A stretch of 64,000 bases of DNA from Paenibacillus spongiae. Its GTDB lineage: Bacteria > Bacillota > Bacilli > Paenibacillales > Paenibacillaceae. The notes under the pieces are model-generated. The model had not been told where the DNA came from and did not search any database. It saw only the letters and a list, made by a program, of their open reading frames with translations. The stretch is taken from positions 5,846,501 to 5,910,500 of the forward strand of contig NZ_CP091430.1 of NCBI RefSeq assembly GCF_024734895.1, written 5' to 3'. The first letter of the stretch is position 1, and the number at the start of each line of letters is the position of its first letter. Positions 7,397 through 16,950 of this stretch are shown here, piece after piece. A program made the position numbers and the translations under genes.

Positions 7397-9574
7397 ATGA
7401 ACGAATACAGAGTGAAGGGACTATCCTGCGGCAGCTGTACACTCAAGCTGGAGAAGCAGATTCAACAGCTCGAGCATGGCGATAGCGCCCAGCTGATCTA
7501 TACGACCGGGAAGCTGAAGCTCGATTCACGCGTCTCGATGCAGGAAGTTGAACGCATACTGAAGTCGGAGCGTGCCTTTATCGAACGGCCTCAGCCTGCG
7601 CATGCGCACAATCAGACAGGACATGATGCGCATGATCATGCCGGTCATGATCATTCCGGGCATCATCATGGTCACGGTCATCATCACGACCACGCGGGAC
7701 ATGATCATTCTCACAGCCATGGGCATGGCAATTCACTCATGATCAAGCTTCTGGCGCTTTCCGCCGTTATTTATTTCGCTGCAATCGTATCCGATGGCGT
7801 TATCGATCCGAACATTCAAATCGGCATGTATTTGGTCGCAACCGCGATTAGCGGCTACTCGACCTTTCTGCGCGGACTTCGAAATTTATTTGCGCTGCGG
7901 TTCAACATCGATACCCTCATGACCATTGCCCTTATTGGCGCTATCGCCATCAGAGAATGGAAGGAAGCGACGCTGGTCGCCATCCTATTCGGACTGAATG
8001 AGCTTCTGGAAGGCCTGGGGATGGAGAAGGCCAGGCGCTCGATGGAGTCGCTTCTGAAGGTAGCGCCTAAGGAAGCCGTCAAGGTGGAGAATGGACGCGA
8101 GACGGTCGTGCCGGTCGCATCGCTGCTGGCAGGAGACGTGGTTATTGTCCGACCCGGCGAGAAGATTCCTTCGGACGGCACGGTGCTGGAAGGAGCAAGC
8201 TCCGTTAATGAAGCCGCCATTACAGGCGAATCGCTGCCGGTGGAGAAAGCCGCGGGAGAAGCGGTATTCGGCGGAAGCCTGAACAACGAAGGCGTCCTTC
8301 AGGTGCGCATCGACAAAGCTTACGAGGATTCCTCGCTTGCGCGGATTCTGCATCTTGTCGAGGAAGCGCAGGAGACGAAGACGCCGACCGAGCTGTTCAT
8401 TAATAAGTTCGCGCGATATTACACGCCTCTCGTCATGATCATCGCTGCTCTTGTTATGGTCGTGCCTCCTCTGTTCTTGGGCGGCGATTGGAGCGAGTGG
8501 CTCTATCAAGGATTGGCCGTACTCATCGTCGGATGCCCTTGCGCCTTAATCCTGTCGTCTCCGATCGCGATCGTATCCGGCATTACGCGGAACGCCCGCA
8601 ACGGCATATTGATTAAGGGCGGCGTGTTCCTGGAGCAGCTGGGCAAGATTGATACGCTCGCCTTCGACAAGACGGGAACGCTGACTAAGGGACAGCCTCA
8701 TGTCGAGAAGACGATCAGCTATGATGACGAGCGGTTCATGACGGTAGCCGGCGCGATCGAGAAATCGTCGACCCATCCGCTTGCGCAAGCCATCATGAAG
8801 GAACTGCGCCGTCATGGGATCGAGGCTGCGGAAGCAACCGACATCGAAACGGTGCTCGGCAGCGGAATCCGTGCCCGTGTCGAAGGCATTCCGTATTGGC
8901 TGGGCAATGAGAATAGCGTCGCCCATCTTAACCTGCCAACCGACGTACAGAAGCAAATCGCTGTTTTGAAGGAAGAAGGATTGACGCTGGTCCTGGTTGC
9001 GGACGAGGAACGCGTGCTCGGCATGTTCGGCATTGCCGACGAAATCCGTGAAGAAAGCAAAGCCGTTATTGCGGAGCTGCATCGCGCCGGTATGAAGCAT
9101 ACGGTTATGCTCACAGGCGACCATAAGAAGACTGCCGAGAAGGTTGCGGCCGCCATTGGCGTAACCGACTACTACAGCAATCTGCTCCCTGAAGACAAAG
9201 TGAACAAAATCAAGGAGCTTGCCCAGCGCGGTCAGGTCGCGATGATCGGAGACGGCATTAACGATGCGCCGGCACTCGCTTCCGCCCAGCTTGGCATTGC
9301 GATGGGCAAAGGCACGGATAGCGCGATCGAGACGGCCGATATCGTGCTGATGCAGGATCATCTCGGCAAGCTCCCCGAAGCGGTTACCGTTGCACGGCGA
9401 GTCAATCGCATCATCCGCTTCAACATCTCGATCTCCCTTGGATTGAAGCTGATCGCGCTGCTCTTAACGATCCCGGGCTGGCTTACGCTATGGATCGCCA
9501 TCCTCTCGGACATGGGCGCAACAATCTTCGTCACGCTCGTCAGTCTCACGATTCTGATTCGCAAACGCGAATAG
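7397..9574 (+). CDS. P1B-type heavy-metal ATPase (Zn/Cd/Pb class)
   Basis: 725 residues from ATG 7397, which has SD AAGGATG; a TTG 24 nt upstream is in frame but has no SD. Order: HMA-like domain with G-L-S-C11-G-S-C14, a strongly His/Asp-rich linker (about 60-110) likely to bind metal, eight membrane helices, the actuator TGES, the membrane CPC motif (GCPCALILSS), phosphorylation site DKTGT, HP motif (SSTHPLA) and hinge GDGINDAPA. CPC with a terminal metal-site helix is typical of Zn2+/Cd2+/Pb2+ exporters such as ZntA/CadA. It has its own promoter and operator, and a strong terminator follows. The probable regulator is the ArsR gene at 5475. Confidence 0.93.
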   Translation: MNEYRVKGLSCGSCTLKLEKQIQQLEHGDSAQLIYTTGKLKLDSRVSMQEVERILKSERAFIERPQPAHAHNQTGHDAHDHAGHDHSGHHHGHGHHHDHAGHDHSHSHGHGNSLMIKLLALSAVIYFAAIVSDGVIDPNIQIGMYLVATAISGYSTFLRGLRNLFALRFNIDTLMTIALIGAIAIREWKEATLVAILFGLNELLEGLGMEKARRSMESLLKVAPKEAVKVENGRETVVPVASLLAGDVVIVRPGEKIPSDGTVLEGASSVNEAAITGESLPVEKAAGEAVFGGSLNNEGVLQVRIDKAYEDSSLARILHLVEEAQETKTPTELFINKFARYYTPLVMIIAALVMVVPPLFLGGDWSEWLYQGLAVLIVGCPCALILSSPIAIVSGITRNARNGILIKGGVFLEQLGKIDTLAFDKTGTLTKGQPHVEKTISYDDERFMTVAGAIEKSSTHPLAQAIMKELRRHGIEAAEATDIETVLGSGIRARVEGIPYWLGNENSVAHLNLPTDVQKQIAVLKEEGLTLVLVADEERVLGMFGIADEIREESKAVIAELHRAGMKHTVMLTGDHKKTAEKVAAAIGVTDYYSNLLPEDKVNKIKELAQRGQVAMIGDGINDAPALASAQLGIAMGKGTDSAIETADIVLMQDHLGKLPEAVTVARRVNRIIRFNISISLGLKLIALLLTIPGWLTLWIAILSDMGATIFVTLVSLTILIRKRE

Positions 9575-9580
9575 CATAGT

Positions 9581-9630
9581 AACAAACAGCCTCCCCCTGC
9601 GGCTTCGCAGGAGGAGGCTGTTTGTTTGTT
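9581..9630 (+). terminator. Terminator after the metal ATPase gene
   Basis: A long stem (AACAAACAGCCTCC... / ...GGAGGCTGTTTGTT, with inner CCTGCG/CGCAGG around a CTTC-type loop) is followed by a T-rich tract TTGTTTGTTGG. The symmetric A-rich left side may also stop the converging minus-strand transcript. Confidence 0.85.
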
Positions 9631-9682
9631 GGTTTGTTTGTTGCTGCAAATTGTTGTAATACGATTGATGATGACGAGGATG

Positions 9683-10390
9683 TTAAACGGCCACACGGTC
9701 AATCCGATCGATAATTTCCTGCACGCGGGCCGGGCCTGCCCATTCGCTTACAAGCCGAATGCCTTCGGATAAATTCGGCTTTCGGACGACATTATGCGCG
9801 TCGGAAGCCAGTGTATGAACCTCATTGCGTTCAACCAGCTGACGGCCGAATATCTCCGCTTCCTTGCCGTTCGTACCGAGCAGGCTATCGACCGAAACCT
9901 GCGTCCAGGCACCCTGTGCAATGAGTCGCGATAACAATTCCGGATCTTCGCGGAAGAAGAAGTGCCGCTCCGGATGAGGAATGATCGGTGTCGTCCCTTG
10001 TTTCAAGAACCAGTCCACCACTTCTTCCGTATCCGGACAATATCCGTCCCACCTCTGCTCCAAGAGGATGAAGCTTCCGGCTTCATTCAAGTAACAGAAG
10101 CTCTCCTTCTGCAGATGCTCCTCAATAAAACGGGCACTCTCCAGCCGAACCTCATTGCCGGCAGAGATGCGGACCGCTATCCCCTGACGGTCAAGCTCCT
10201 GCTGCAGCAGGTTTACCTTCTCCAGCAGATGGTCGCGCGGTATGATGCATTTCTCGAAGAAATGCGGCGTCGCTACAATGTGATGCGTGCCATGCCGCAA
10301 GGCGATTCTAGCCATCTCCAATGATTCCTGCAAATCCTTGGCGCCATCGTCAACGCCATCCAGAATGTGACAATGTATGTCCGTTAACAT
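9683..10390 (-). CDS. PHP-type tyrosine-protein phosphatase (YwqE/CpsB-like)
   Basis: 235 residues. The ATG at 10390 is preceded by SD GGGGTGGAG; an in-frame start at 10435 would add an Arg-rich tail and is less likely. PHP metal-binding motifs are all present: H6-C-H8 (TDIHCHILDGVDDG), ATPHF, IPHPERH and SDAHN. CpsB/YwqE enzymes dephosphorylate the bacterial tyrosine kinases that control capsule or exopolysaccharide synthesis. No kinase or capsule genes lie nearby in this window, so its partner must be elsewhere. Confidence 0.9.
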   Translation of the reverse strand: MLTDIHCHILDGVDDGAKDLQESLEMARIALRHGTHHIVATPHFFEKCIIPRDHLLEKVNLLQQELDRQGIAVRISAGNEVRLESARFIEEHLQKESFCYLNEAGSFILLEQRWDGYCPDTEEVVDWFLKQGTTPIIPHPERHFFFREDPELLSRLIAQGAWTQVSVDSLLGTNGKEAEIFGRQLVERNEVHTLASDAHNVVRKPNLSEGIRLVSEWAGPARVQEIIDRIDRVAV

Positions 10391-10540
10391 AAGAACTCCA
10401 CCCCTTCGTCTCCGCCGAACTCCCCGGTCCGTCATCTATCCTTCATCAACTGTATGCTACGCCTGCCTGGATTGAATTGTCAACATCCAGTACTGACGGA
10501 AACGGTTGGGTTCTTGGCTTGTTGAGAGGTGAAAATAGAA

Positions 10541-10580
10541 CAAGCCGGCTCGCCCACATTTAGGTGGATGCTCCGGCTTG
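10541..10580 (-). terminator. Terminator after the ABC-2 permease
   Basis: CAAGCCGG/CCGGCTTG stem with an inner CCAC...GTGG pairing; on the minus strand TTCTATTTT follows. Confidence 0.75.
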
Positions 10581-10593
10581 ATCCAAACTTCGT

Positions 10594-11553
10594 TTATCCC
10601 GCAACATCCCGTTTCGTAAACATGATCCAGGCAATGAAGTGGAATAGCGCATAATAAGCGGCCAAGATGCCGATTGAGAATGTGAGCGTCATCTCCGGCC
10701 GGATCGGCGAGCCTCCTGCATACTGGCTCAAGTCGACATTGGCGAACATCAGATATTTGACCCACTCGTATCTCGACAAAATTCCGACAAGCGTATTGCC
10801 CGCCAGTATGAACAGCAGCGAGAAGGCGATTGCCATCGCGGAGCTGCGGAAGGATGCCGATATCATGAACGCCATGGTCACATACATGACCAGCTGGACG
10901 ACGGCATATCCGTAACGCTGCAGGCTGTCGATCAACATCGATCCTTCGTGGACGGCACCATCCGCTCCGATGGTAAGAAGCGGCTTCGACAATCCGTCAA
11001 ACCCTTCCAGTCCTGCCCCCAGTGCGAGTGCCACAATGAAATTCAGCACAAGGAGGAACAAAGCGAACAACAGCGACGAAATATATTTACTTACTAGAAC
11101 CTTCGTCCTGGACGCCGGACCGACCAGCAGCAGCTTGATCGTTCCCCAGGAGAATTCAGCCGCGAACATATCGGCCGCGATAACGACCGTCAGCAGCGTG
11201 ACGAGTATGATCATATAGGAGGATGCATTCACGATATCCCACATGGTATTCTCGCGCGGATTAATATCATGCTCAATCGCATATTCATTGAGCAGAATGT
11301 TTTCTTCCATCGCTTCTATCATATCGGGGCTGAGCCTGTCAGCCTCCTCCGTCAAGCTTTGCCGCGTATGCTCATTGGCCTGCGCCAGCTCCTGCTTCCA
11401 ATTGCCGGAGGAGTCCCGGGAGGGTTCGTCCCACTTCATAAGTCCCGCCATAAGCGCCAGCGCCATGATGAGGATGCCGACCATGGCCCATGTGCGCGGG
11501 CGGCGATAGATTTTCGTATTCTCGTTGCGAACGAGCATGCTAAGACTAGACAA
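10594..11553 (-). CDS. ABC-2 type transporter permease
   Basis: 319 residues: an N-terminal membrane helix (about 24-40), a roughly 65-residue charged extracellular segment, then about five further helices, the BcrB/ABC-2 layout. It overlaps the 3' end of the ATPase gene by 8 nt, so the two are translationally coupled and form one exporter. Such pairs are often peptide-antibiotic (bacitracin-like) or lipid exporters; nothing in the sequence fixes the substrate. Confidence 0.88.
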   Translation of the reverse strand: MSSLSMLVRNENTKIYRRPRTWAMVGILIMALALMAGLMKWDEPSRDSSGNWKQELAQANEHTRQSLTEEADRLSPDMIEAMEENILLNEYAIEHDINPRENTMWDIVNASSYMIILVTLLTVVIAADMFAAEFSWGTIKLLLVGPASRTKVLVSKYISSLLFALFLLVLNFIVALALGAGLEGFDGLSKPLLTIGADGAVHEGSMLIDSLQRYGYAVVQLVMYVTMAFMISASFRSSAMAIAFSLLFILAGNTLVGILSRYEWVKYLMFANVDLSQYAGGSPIRPEMTLTFSIGILAAYYALFHFIAWIMFTKRDVAG

Positions 11554-12472
11554 CTTGCTCCCCCCTCGTTATTTCCAAGAATTGATCCTCAAGCGACAGA
11601 TTCGCCGCCCGGATGCTGTATACGTCGATGTCGGCATAGACCAGCGTCCGGTTCAGCTCCGGTATCCGCTCTCGCCCTGCGGCAACTTCCAGTTTCCCGT
11701 CACGCACGGAGACCGCCAGTTCAGGCAGCGCCGTTGACAGGTATTCCATCGTTTGCTCCGGATTCTCCACCTCGACAATGATCTGCTGATTGCCGACCGC
11801 ATTCTTCAATTCGCTCATGGTCCTCACATCGATAAGCTTGCCGGCTTGAATGATGGCCACACGGTCGCACATCAATTCCATCTCCGACAGCAGGTGCGAG
11901 GATACGATTACCGCGATCCCTTCCTGCTGCGCCAGATTGCGTATATAATCGCGAAGTTCGCGTATGCCGGCCGGATCAAGCCCGTTCGTCGGCTCGTCGA
12001 AGATCAGTACGGACGGCCTGTGAAGCAGCGCCTGCGCCACGCCAAGCCGCTGCCTCATGCCGAGCGAATACCGTTTTACCTTCTCATTGATGCGTTTCTC
12101 CAGCCCGACAAGCTTCACGACTTCGTTGATCCGCTCCTTGGTAACGCCGACATGCCTTCTCGCGCATAGGACCAGATTCTGATAACCGCTCAGAAATTTA
12201 TACATCTCCGGGTTCTCGACAATCGCCCCGACATGCGTCATCGCAAGCTCAAAGTGCTTGCGCACCGATACCCCTTTGATGAGCGCTTCGCCCTTCGTCA
12301 TGGAGATCAGGCCGACGATCATACGGATCGTCGTCGTTTTTCCAGCCCCGTTCGGTCCGAGAAATCCGTAAACCTCCCCCCGATGAACATCCAGCGACAA
12401 ATTGTCGACGATCGTGCGCCCGCCAATTTTCTTCGTTACATTCCGAAGCTGCAATACCGCTTCTTCACTCAT
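11546..12472 (-). CDS. ABC transporter ATP-binding protein (BcrA/CcmA type)
   Basis: 308 residues with a complete nucleotide-binding domain: Walker A GPNGAGKTT, signature YSLGMRQRLG (SLGMR in place of LSGGQ, normal for the BcrA group), Walker B VLIFDEPTNGLDP, and the switch His in SSHLLSEM. The C-terminal ~90 residues form the extra domain seen in drug and antibiotic exporters. First gene of a two-gene operon with the permease at 10594. Upstream (12473-12691) I see no gene. Confidence 0.92.
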   Translation of the reverse strand: MSEEAVLQLRNVTKKIGGRTIVDNLSLDVHRGEVYGFLGPNGAGKTTTIRMIVGLISMTKGEALIKGVSVRKHFELAMTHVGAIVENPEMYKFLSGYQNLVLCARRHVGVTKERINEVVKLVGLEKRINEKVKRYSLGMRQRLGVAQALLHRPSVLIFDEPTNGLDPAGIRELRDYIRNLAQQEGIAVIVSSHLLSEMELMCDRVAIIQAGKLIDVRTMSELKNAVGNQQIIVEVENPEQTMEYLSTALPELAVSVRDGKLEVAAGRERIPELNRTLVYADIDVYSIRAANLSLEDQFLEITRGEQVV

Positions 12473-12691
12473 TGCATGGTGCCTCCCTGCATGTTTTGTC
12501 TCAGTATACCGGGGAAGGCAAGTTGGTAAGAATGGTCTCAGGTTCAGTCGATTACTGGACTTAGGTCTAAATCAATTCTGGACTTGTCAAGAGAAGGAAG
12601 GGCCGCAGCACAGGAGAGAACGAAGGAAAAACCAGCCTTCCGAGAAAGATTTGCGCTGCTTTAGATGTCCGCTCCTAAGATGAGGCCAAGC

Positions 12692-12733
12692 AAAAAAGTC
12701 CAATCACGACAAGTGTTTGCTCGTAATTGGACT
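12692..12733 (-). terminator. Terminator after the GluRS gene
   Basis: AGTCCAATCACGA pairs with TCGTAATTGGACT (one mismatch) and is followed on the minus strand by TTTTTTG. The 12473-12798 gap otherwise holds nothing I can identify. The stem core resembles the terminators at 30167 and 39224. Confidence 0.85.
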
Positions 12734-12798
12734 GATAGGCGTTACCGCCGATGACCGTATTATTTAAGGATCAGGCTTGCATTTGTCTCCTGACAAGC

Positions 12799-14463
12799 TT
12801 ATACCCAATCCTTGCGTGCTTTCAACCTCGACATAACCCGCTCAGGTCCCATGACCTGCATAACATCGTACAAGTCCGGCGTTCGGGCACGCCCCGTAAT
12901 CGTTAAGCGCAGCAGGAGACTGACATCGCCCACATGCCCTTTATAAGCGGCAGGCTCCTTCTTATACCGCTTCATCTCGCCGGCATAGCCGTGCTGCTCC
13001 GACAGCTGTTGAATAGCGGCGAACCATTCATCTCTGTCGGCGTCATGACGGTATAGGCCAATATAGCCAGCGATTAGCCGATCGGCATCCTCCGGAGAGA
13101 TCGACGCCGGAACATCCGCAGCCGCCACGGCAGGAGAGTCTTCCTCGTAGAAGTATTCCATATATGAGGGCACATCGGACCACATCGCAATATCTTTGCG
13201 CGCATTGGCCGCCCCTCTCCCGATCGCCAGGATGGCCTTGGCGTAGATAGGATCGTTCTCCAAGCGTCCAGCCAGCCCGGCATCGAATTCCTTGGCCCAG
13301 ACCAGGACATGGGAGTAAACTTCGCCGGCATCCATGCGGGCAATGACCTGCTTGCTAATATCTTCGATCTTCACCCTGTCGAAGAGCGCTCCGCTGCTCC
13401 CCATCTTGTCCAATTCCAATCGAAAACTTGACCGCTCTTCCTGGGGATGCTCTCTTCGCCAGTCTTCATACGTCCAATTCGCCAAGCCCAGCATATATTC
13501 GAGTATCGCTTCGGCCGGGAAGCCCTGCGCCTTGAAATAGCTGACGGCCGCTTCAGGATCCTTCCTCTTGCTGAGCTTCCGCTTGGAGGCGCCGTCCTGC
13601 TTCAGGATCGGAGCAATATGGGAATAAATAGGGGCCTCCAACCCCAGCGCCTCGAATAATTGCAGATGGATTGGAGCCGATGACAGCCACTCATCCCCGC
13701 GAATGACGTGAGTCGTCCGCATCAAGTGATCGTCGACAACATGGGCAAAGTGATAGGTCGGCATGCCATCCGACTTCAGAAGAACGATATCCATATCGTT
13801 CTCGGATAAAGTCACCAAGCCTTTGACGCCATCGACAAACGTTACATGACGCTCATGGCTTCCTTCCGATCTCAGGCGCAGAACATGAGACTGTCCCGAT
13901 GCGATCCGTTCCTTCACTTCAGCGAATGGCAGATCGCGATGAAAGGCCCATTCCTTGTAGCAGCCGGGTCTAAGCTTCTGCGCTTCCTGGCGGAGGCGGG
14001 CAGCCTCCAGCTCCGATTCCGTGCAGAAGCACGGGTAAGCTAGACCTCTGCGCACAAGCTCCTTGGCGAACACATGATAGATCGCTTCCCGCTGGCTCTG
14101 ACGGTACGGCCCGTATTCGCCGCGCTCCTCCCCCGCTCCGGTTACGCCTTCCTCGAAGACGATGCCGAAATCGCGCAGCGATTCCGTGATGCCGGAAATC
14201 CCGCCCTCAACCTCCCGTTTCTTGTCCGTATCCTCGATCCGCAAATAGCACAGACCGCCGGATTGTTTAGCCAGATGCATGGAAATCATAGCCGCGAACA
14301 GTCCCCCAATGTGGAGGAAGCCTGTCGGGCTCGGCGCGAAACGCGTCACGAACGCGTCCTTCCCCAGCATCCGCTTCGGATATCGCTGCTCCAGATCATG
14401 CGGCGATTCCGTAATATTCGGAAATAATAACTCGCTTATCAATACTGAATCGGCAATAGCCAT
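12799..14463 (-). CDS. gltX: Glutamate--tRNA ligase, long clostridial-type form
   Basis: 554 residues, about 60 longer than the usual Bacillus GltX. A ~40-residue N-terminal extension (ADSVLISELLFPNITESP...) precedes the class I motif FAPSPTGFLHIGG (HIGG 51-54). The second signature is KLSKR (296-300), and SDGMPTYHFAHVVDDH (231-246) is typical of GluRS. The ~550-residue size and the extension resemble a GluRS type I associate with Clostridia. In this setting it may be a second, non-housekeeping copy, or the only one; the window cannot tell. It lies 34 nt behind the malic enzyme gene and is probably co-transcribed with it. SD AAGGGG. Confidence 0.9.
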   Translation of the reverse strand: MAIADSVLISELLFPNITESPHDLEQRYPKRMLGKDAFVTRFAPSPTGFLHIGGLFAAMISMHLAKQSGGLCYLRIEDTDKKREVEGGISGITESLRDFGIVFEEGVTGAGEERGEYGPYRQSQREAIYHVFAKELVRRGLAYPCFCTESELEAARLRQEAQKLRPGCYKEWAFHRDLPFAEVKERIASGQSHVLRLRSEGSHERHVTFVDGVKGLVTLSENDMDIVLLKSDGMPTYHFAHVVDDHLMRTTHVIRGDEWLSSAPIHLQLFEALGLEAPIYSHIAPILKQDGASKRKLSKRKDPEAAVSYFKAQGFPAEAILEYMLGLANWTYEDWRREHPQEERSSFRLELDKMGSSGALFDRVKIEDISKQVIARMDAGEVYSHVLVWAKEFDAGLAGRLENDPIYAKAILAIGRGAANARKDIAMWSDVPSYMEYFYEEDSPAVAAADVPASISPEDADRLIAGYIGLYRHDADRDEWFAAIQQLSEQHGYAGEMKRYKKEPAAYKGHVGDVSLLLRLTITGRARTPDLYDVMQVMGPERVMSRLKARKDWV

Positions 14464-14497
14464 CTACAATTCCCCTTTTCCCCCTGCCGGACAATGG

Positions 14498-15901
14498 TCA
14501 GCTGAACTCAGGCGGAGTTCTGCGCGCCACGCCGGTTAGAATGGCCGTTTCGATGACGGCCCTGCGCACATTGGCGACCACCATTTCGTTGAAAATGCTC
14601 GGTACGATGTAATAGTTGTTCAGTTCCTTCTCGGATATCACATTAGCAATGGCCCGGGAAGCCGCCAGCTTCATCGGTTCGTTAATTGTTCTCGCCCGGC
14701 AGTCCAGAACGCCTCTGAATATTCCCGGAAACACCAGCACATTGTTGATTTGGTTCGCATAATCGCTCCGGCCCGTCGCGAATACAGCGGCATGCGGCAG
14801 TGCCTCTTCCGGGGAAATCTCGGGCTCGGGATTCGCCATGGCGAATACGATCGGATCGTGGGCCATCCGCTTAATATCGTCGGCTTTCATTAGCTTCCCG
14901 CGCGAAACGCCGATAAAGACATCCGCACCTGCGATAACCTCCTGCAAGGTGCCGGCCGCTGCCTCCACCTGCGGCTGATCCGCCAGCCACTGCCACATCG
15001 GGTGCTCGTATTGGCCGCCTCTGACAATCGCGCCGTGACGATCCACGGGAACCAGCCGGGTTACGCCGGCATTCAGCAGCATTTTGCAAATGGAAACACC
15101 TGCAGCGCCGATGCCGTTGACGACGACCCGGACATGCTCGACCCGTTTGCCTGTTACCTTCAGCGCATTGAGCAGCCCTGCTATGACAACGACGGCCGTA
15201 CCGTGCTGATCGTCGTGGAAGACCGGAACGTCCATCTCGTTCGCTAATCGGCTCTCAATCTCGAAGCAGCGCGGCGCACTGATATCCTCCAGATTGATTC
15301 CTCCGAAGATCGGGCCGATCGCCTTGATCGTGCGGATAATCTCCTCGGTATCGGTCGTATCCAAGCAAATCGGGAATGCGTCCACGCCGGCCAGCTGCTT
15401 GAACAGCATCGCCTTCCCTTCCATGACGGGAGCCGCCGCATAGGGACCGACATCGCCCAAGCCGAGCACGGCAGTGCCGTCGGTTACGACCGCGACCGTG
15501 TTTCGTTTGATCGTCAGGGAGTAGGCTTTCATCGGATTCTCATGGATAGCGGTACACACTTTGGCTACGCCAGGCGTATAGACGCGGGATAAGTCATCGC
15601 GATTCTTGATCGGGAGCTTCGGTTGAACCTCGATCTTGCCGCCCAGGTGAGCCAGGAAGGCCCGGTCCGATACATTCACGAGCTTGATTCCGGCTTGCGC
15701 TTTGATGGAATCTACAATGCTCGCTTCTGCCGTTTCGGCAACGTCGACTGTAATATCGCGTACGGAGGAATCCTTGCCCGGCCGTATAACGTCGATCGAA
15801 ATAATGTCTCCGCCCGCACGGGCGATCGTTGCCGCTACATCGCCGAAGCTGACGACCCGATGGTCCAGCTCAATGCGCAAAATAATACTTGTCTGTGCCA
15901 T
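14498..15901 (-). CDS. NAD(P)-dependent malic enzyme with N-terminal ACT domain
   Basis: 467 residues: an ACT-like ligand-binding domain (about 1-75, starting TSIILRIELDHR) fused to a malic enzyme core. Core motifs include YTPGVAKVC, the Lys-bearing YSLTIKRNTVAVVTDGTAVLGLGDVG region (shown only in part: LTIKRN, DGTAVLGLG), INLEDISAPRCFEIE, FHDDQHGTA and the Rossmann stretch VVNGIGAAG. It would convert malate to pyruvate, CO2 and NAD(P)H. The ACT domain suggests allosteric control, perhaps by an amino acid. SD GGGTGAT precedes ATG 15901. It is followed 34 nt later by the GluRS gene. Confidence 0.9.
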   Translation of the reverse strand: MAQTSIILRIELDHRVVSFGDVAATIARAGGDIISIDVIRPGKDSSVRDITVDVAETAEASIVDSIKAQAGIKLVNVSDRAFLAHLGGKIEVQPKLPIKNRDDLSRVYTPGVAKVCTAIHENPMKAYSLTIKRNTVAVVTDGTAVLGLGDVGPYAAAPVMEGKAMLFKQLAGVDAFPICLDTTDTEEIIRTIKAIGPIFGGINLEDISAPRCFEIESRLANEMDVPVFHDDQHGTAVVVIAGLLNALKVTGKRVEHVRVVVNGIGAAGVSICKMLLNAGVTRLVPVDRHGAIVRGGQYEHPMWQWLADQPQVEAAAGTLQEVIAGADVFIGVSRGKLMKADDIKRMAHDPIVFAMANPEPEISPEEALPHAAVFATGRSDYANQINNVLVFPGIFRGVLDCRARTINEPMKLAASRAIANVISEKELNNYYIVPSIFNEMVVANVRRAVIETAILTGVARRTPPEFS

Positions 15902-16092
15902 TATTATATCACCCGTTTCTATAGAATCGCTTCAAAAAAAGCTGACATAAATCTGCAAAATCGCCGCCCGCAAAGTCCGCCTGTTTGCAGCAAGCATATT
16001 AAGCACGCGGCGCATCGGCCGCTTAAAAATTTCTTCCATTAACTTATGGATATATACCCACAAATATCCGCTTCGATCCATAAAAATGAAAT

Positions 16093-16124
16093 AGGGCTGC
16101 CAGGATCTTCATCCTGACAGCCCT
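16093..16124 (-). terminator. Terminator after the lipoprotein gene
   Basis: AGGGCTGCCAGGAT/ATCCTGACAGCCCT stem, one mismatch, followed on the minus strand by ATTTCATTTTT. It starts 4 nt after the stop codon. Confidence 0.85.
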
Positions 16125-16127
16125 AAA

Positions 16128-16832
16128 TCAGACCGATGTCTTTCTCTTTTTCATTCTTCGAATCACGAGGTAAACACCCGCCGCGATGATGGCAATTCCA
16201 GAGCCTCCGACGATGAGGACCGTCTTCACGTTAGGTGCGTAGACCTCAAGCTGGACCGGCTTGGGTTCCGTTAGGGGAACATGCCACGTGAGCGTTCTCC
16301 CATCGGCTTCGTCCGCATTATGCTCACCGAACACATTCAGAGGCAGCGTTAATTTCAAATCAAACGTGAGCCGCTCAAGGAACAGTCTCGCTAGTCCGTC
16401 CGATACGTTCAAGTCCCCGATGTACTTCAACAGCCCGTCCGCCTTTAATCCCGTATCGATCTGGCCTGTTATCGCATATCGGGTATAGAAGAAGCCGGCC
16501 TCCTTCTCCACAACAAGATCTCTCCCGTCCCAATTGCCGAACGCTTCCCTGAGTTCATGGATGGAAGCAAACCTCCGCTGAATTTGATATTCCAAGGCTT
16601 CCGCGGTTGCCTTCTTCTTGAACTCGTACCCCAGCTCTCTTACCTTGTTCTCAAGGGCGTCCTCCACTTTCGTTCCGACCAGCTTCTGCGCACGCGCATC
16701 CAAGCTGATCTTCGCGGCCGCGTCGATGCTCCCGTCCAGATGTATGGTGACATGAGCGGTTCCCTTTGCACACCCCGCCATGGTAAACAGCGCGAAGAGC
16801 ATTCCCGCTATAGCAAGCAGCCTAGGCTTCAT
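16128..16832 (-). CDS. Membrane-anchored lipoprotein of unknown function (LppM/DUF3153-like)
   Basis: 234 residues from ATG 16832, chosen over 16850 because a perfect SD (GGAGGAAACG) precedes it. Signal peptide with lipobox MAGC (C21), an extracellular domain with a helical middle part (about 40-100), then a C-terminal membrane helix (about 205-225) and a KRKTSV tail. So it is anchored at both ends. The N-terminal beta pattern (AHVTIHLDGSIDAAAKISL) resembles LppM/DUF3153 lipoproteins. No function is assignable from neighbours. Confidence 0.8.
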   Translation of the reverse strand: MKPRLLAIAGMLFALFTMAGCAKGTAHVTIHLDGSIDAAAKISLDARAQKLVGTKVEDALENKVRELGYEFKKKATAEALEYQIQRRFASIHELREAFGNWDGRDLVVEKEAGFFYTRYAITGQIDTGLKADGLLKYIGDLNVSDGLARLFLERLTFDLKLTLPLNVFGEHNADEADGRTLTWHVPLTEPKPVQLEVYAPNVKTVLIVGGSGIAIIAAGVYLVIRRMKKRKTSV

Positions 16833-16950
16833 AATCGTTTCCTCCGACATCTGTTGAAGGTTCGCGATCCGCGCATCTTTCGAGCGAACATCGAACCGGA
16901 AAGAGACTGTTTATTATACCATATCAGGAGCTATGATAGCCGCCCTTTCG

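Noticed and set aside
9962-10324. Plus-strand frame opposite the PHP phosphatase gene
   Set aside because: Antisense to a gene with full catalytic motifs; no SD.
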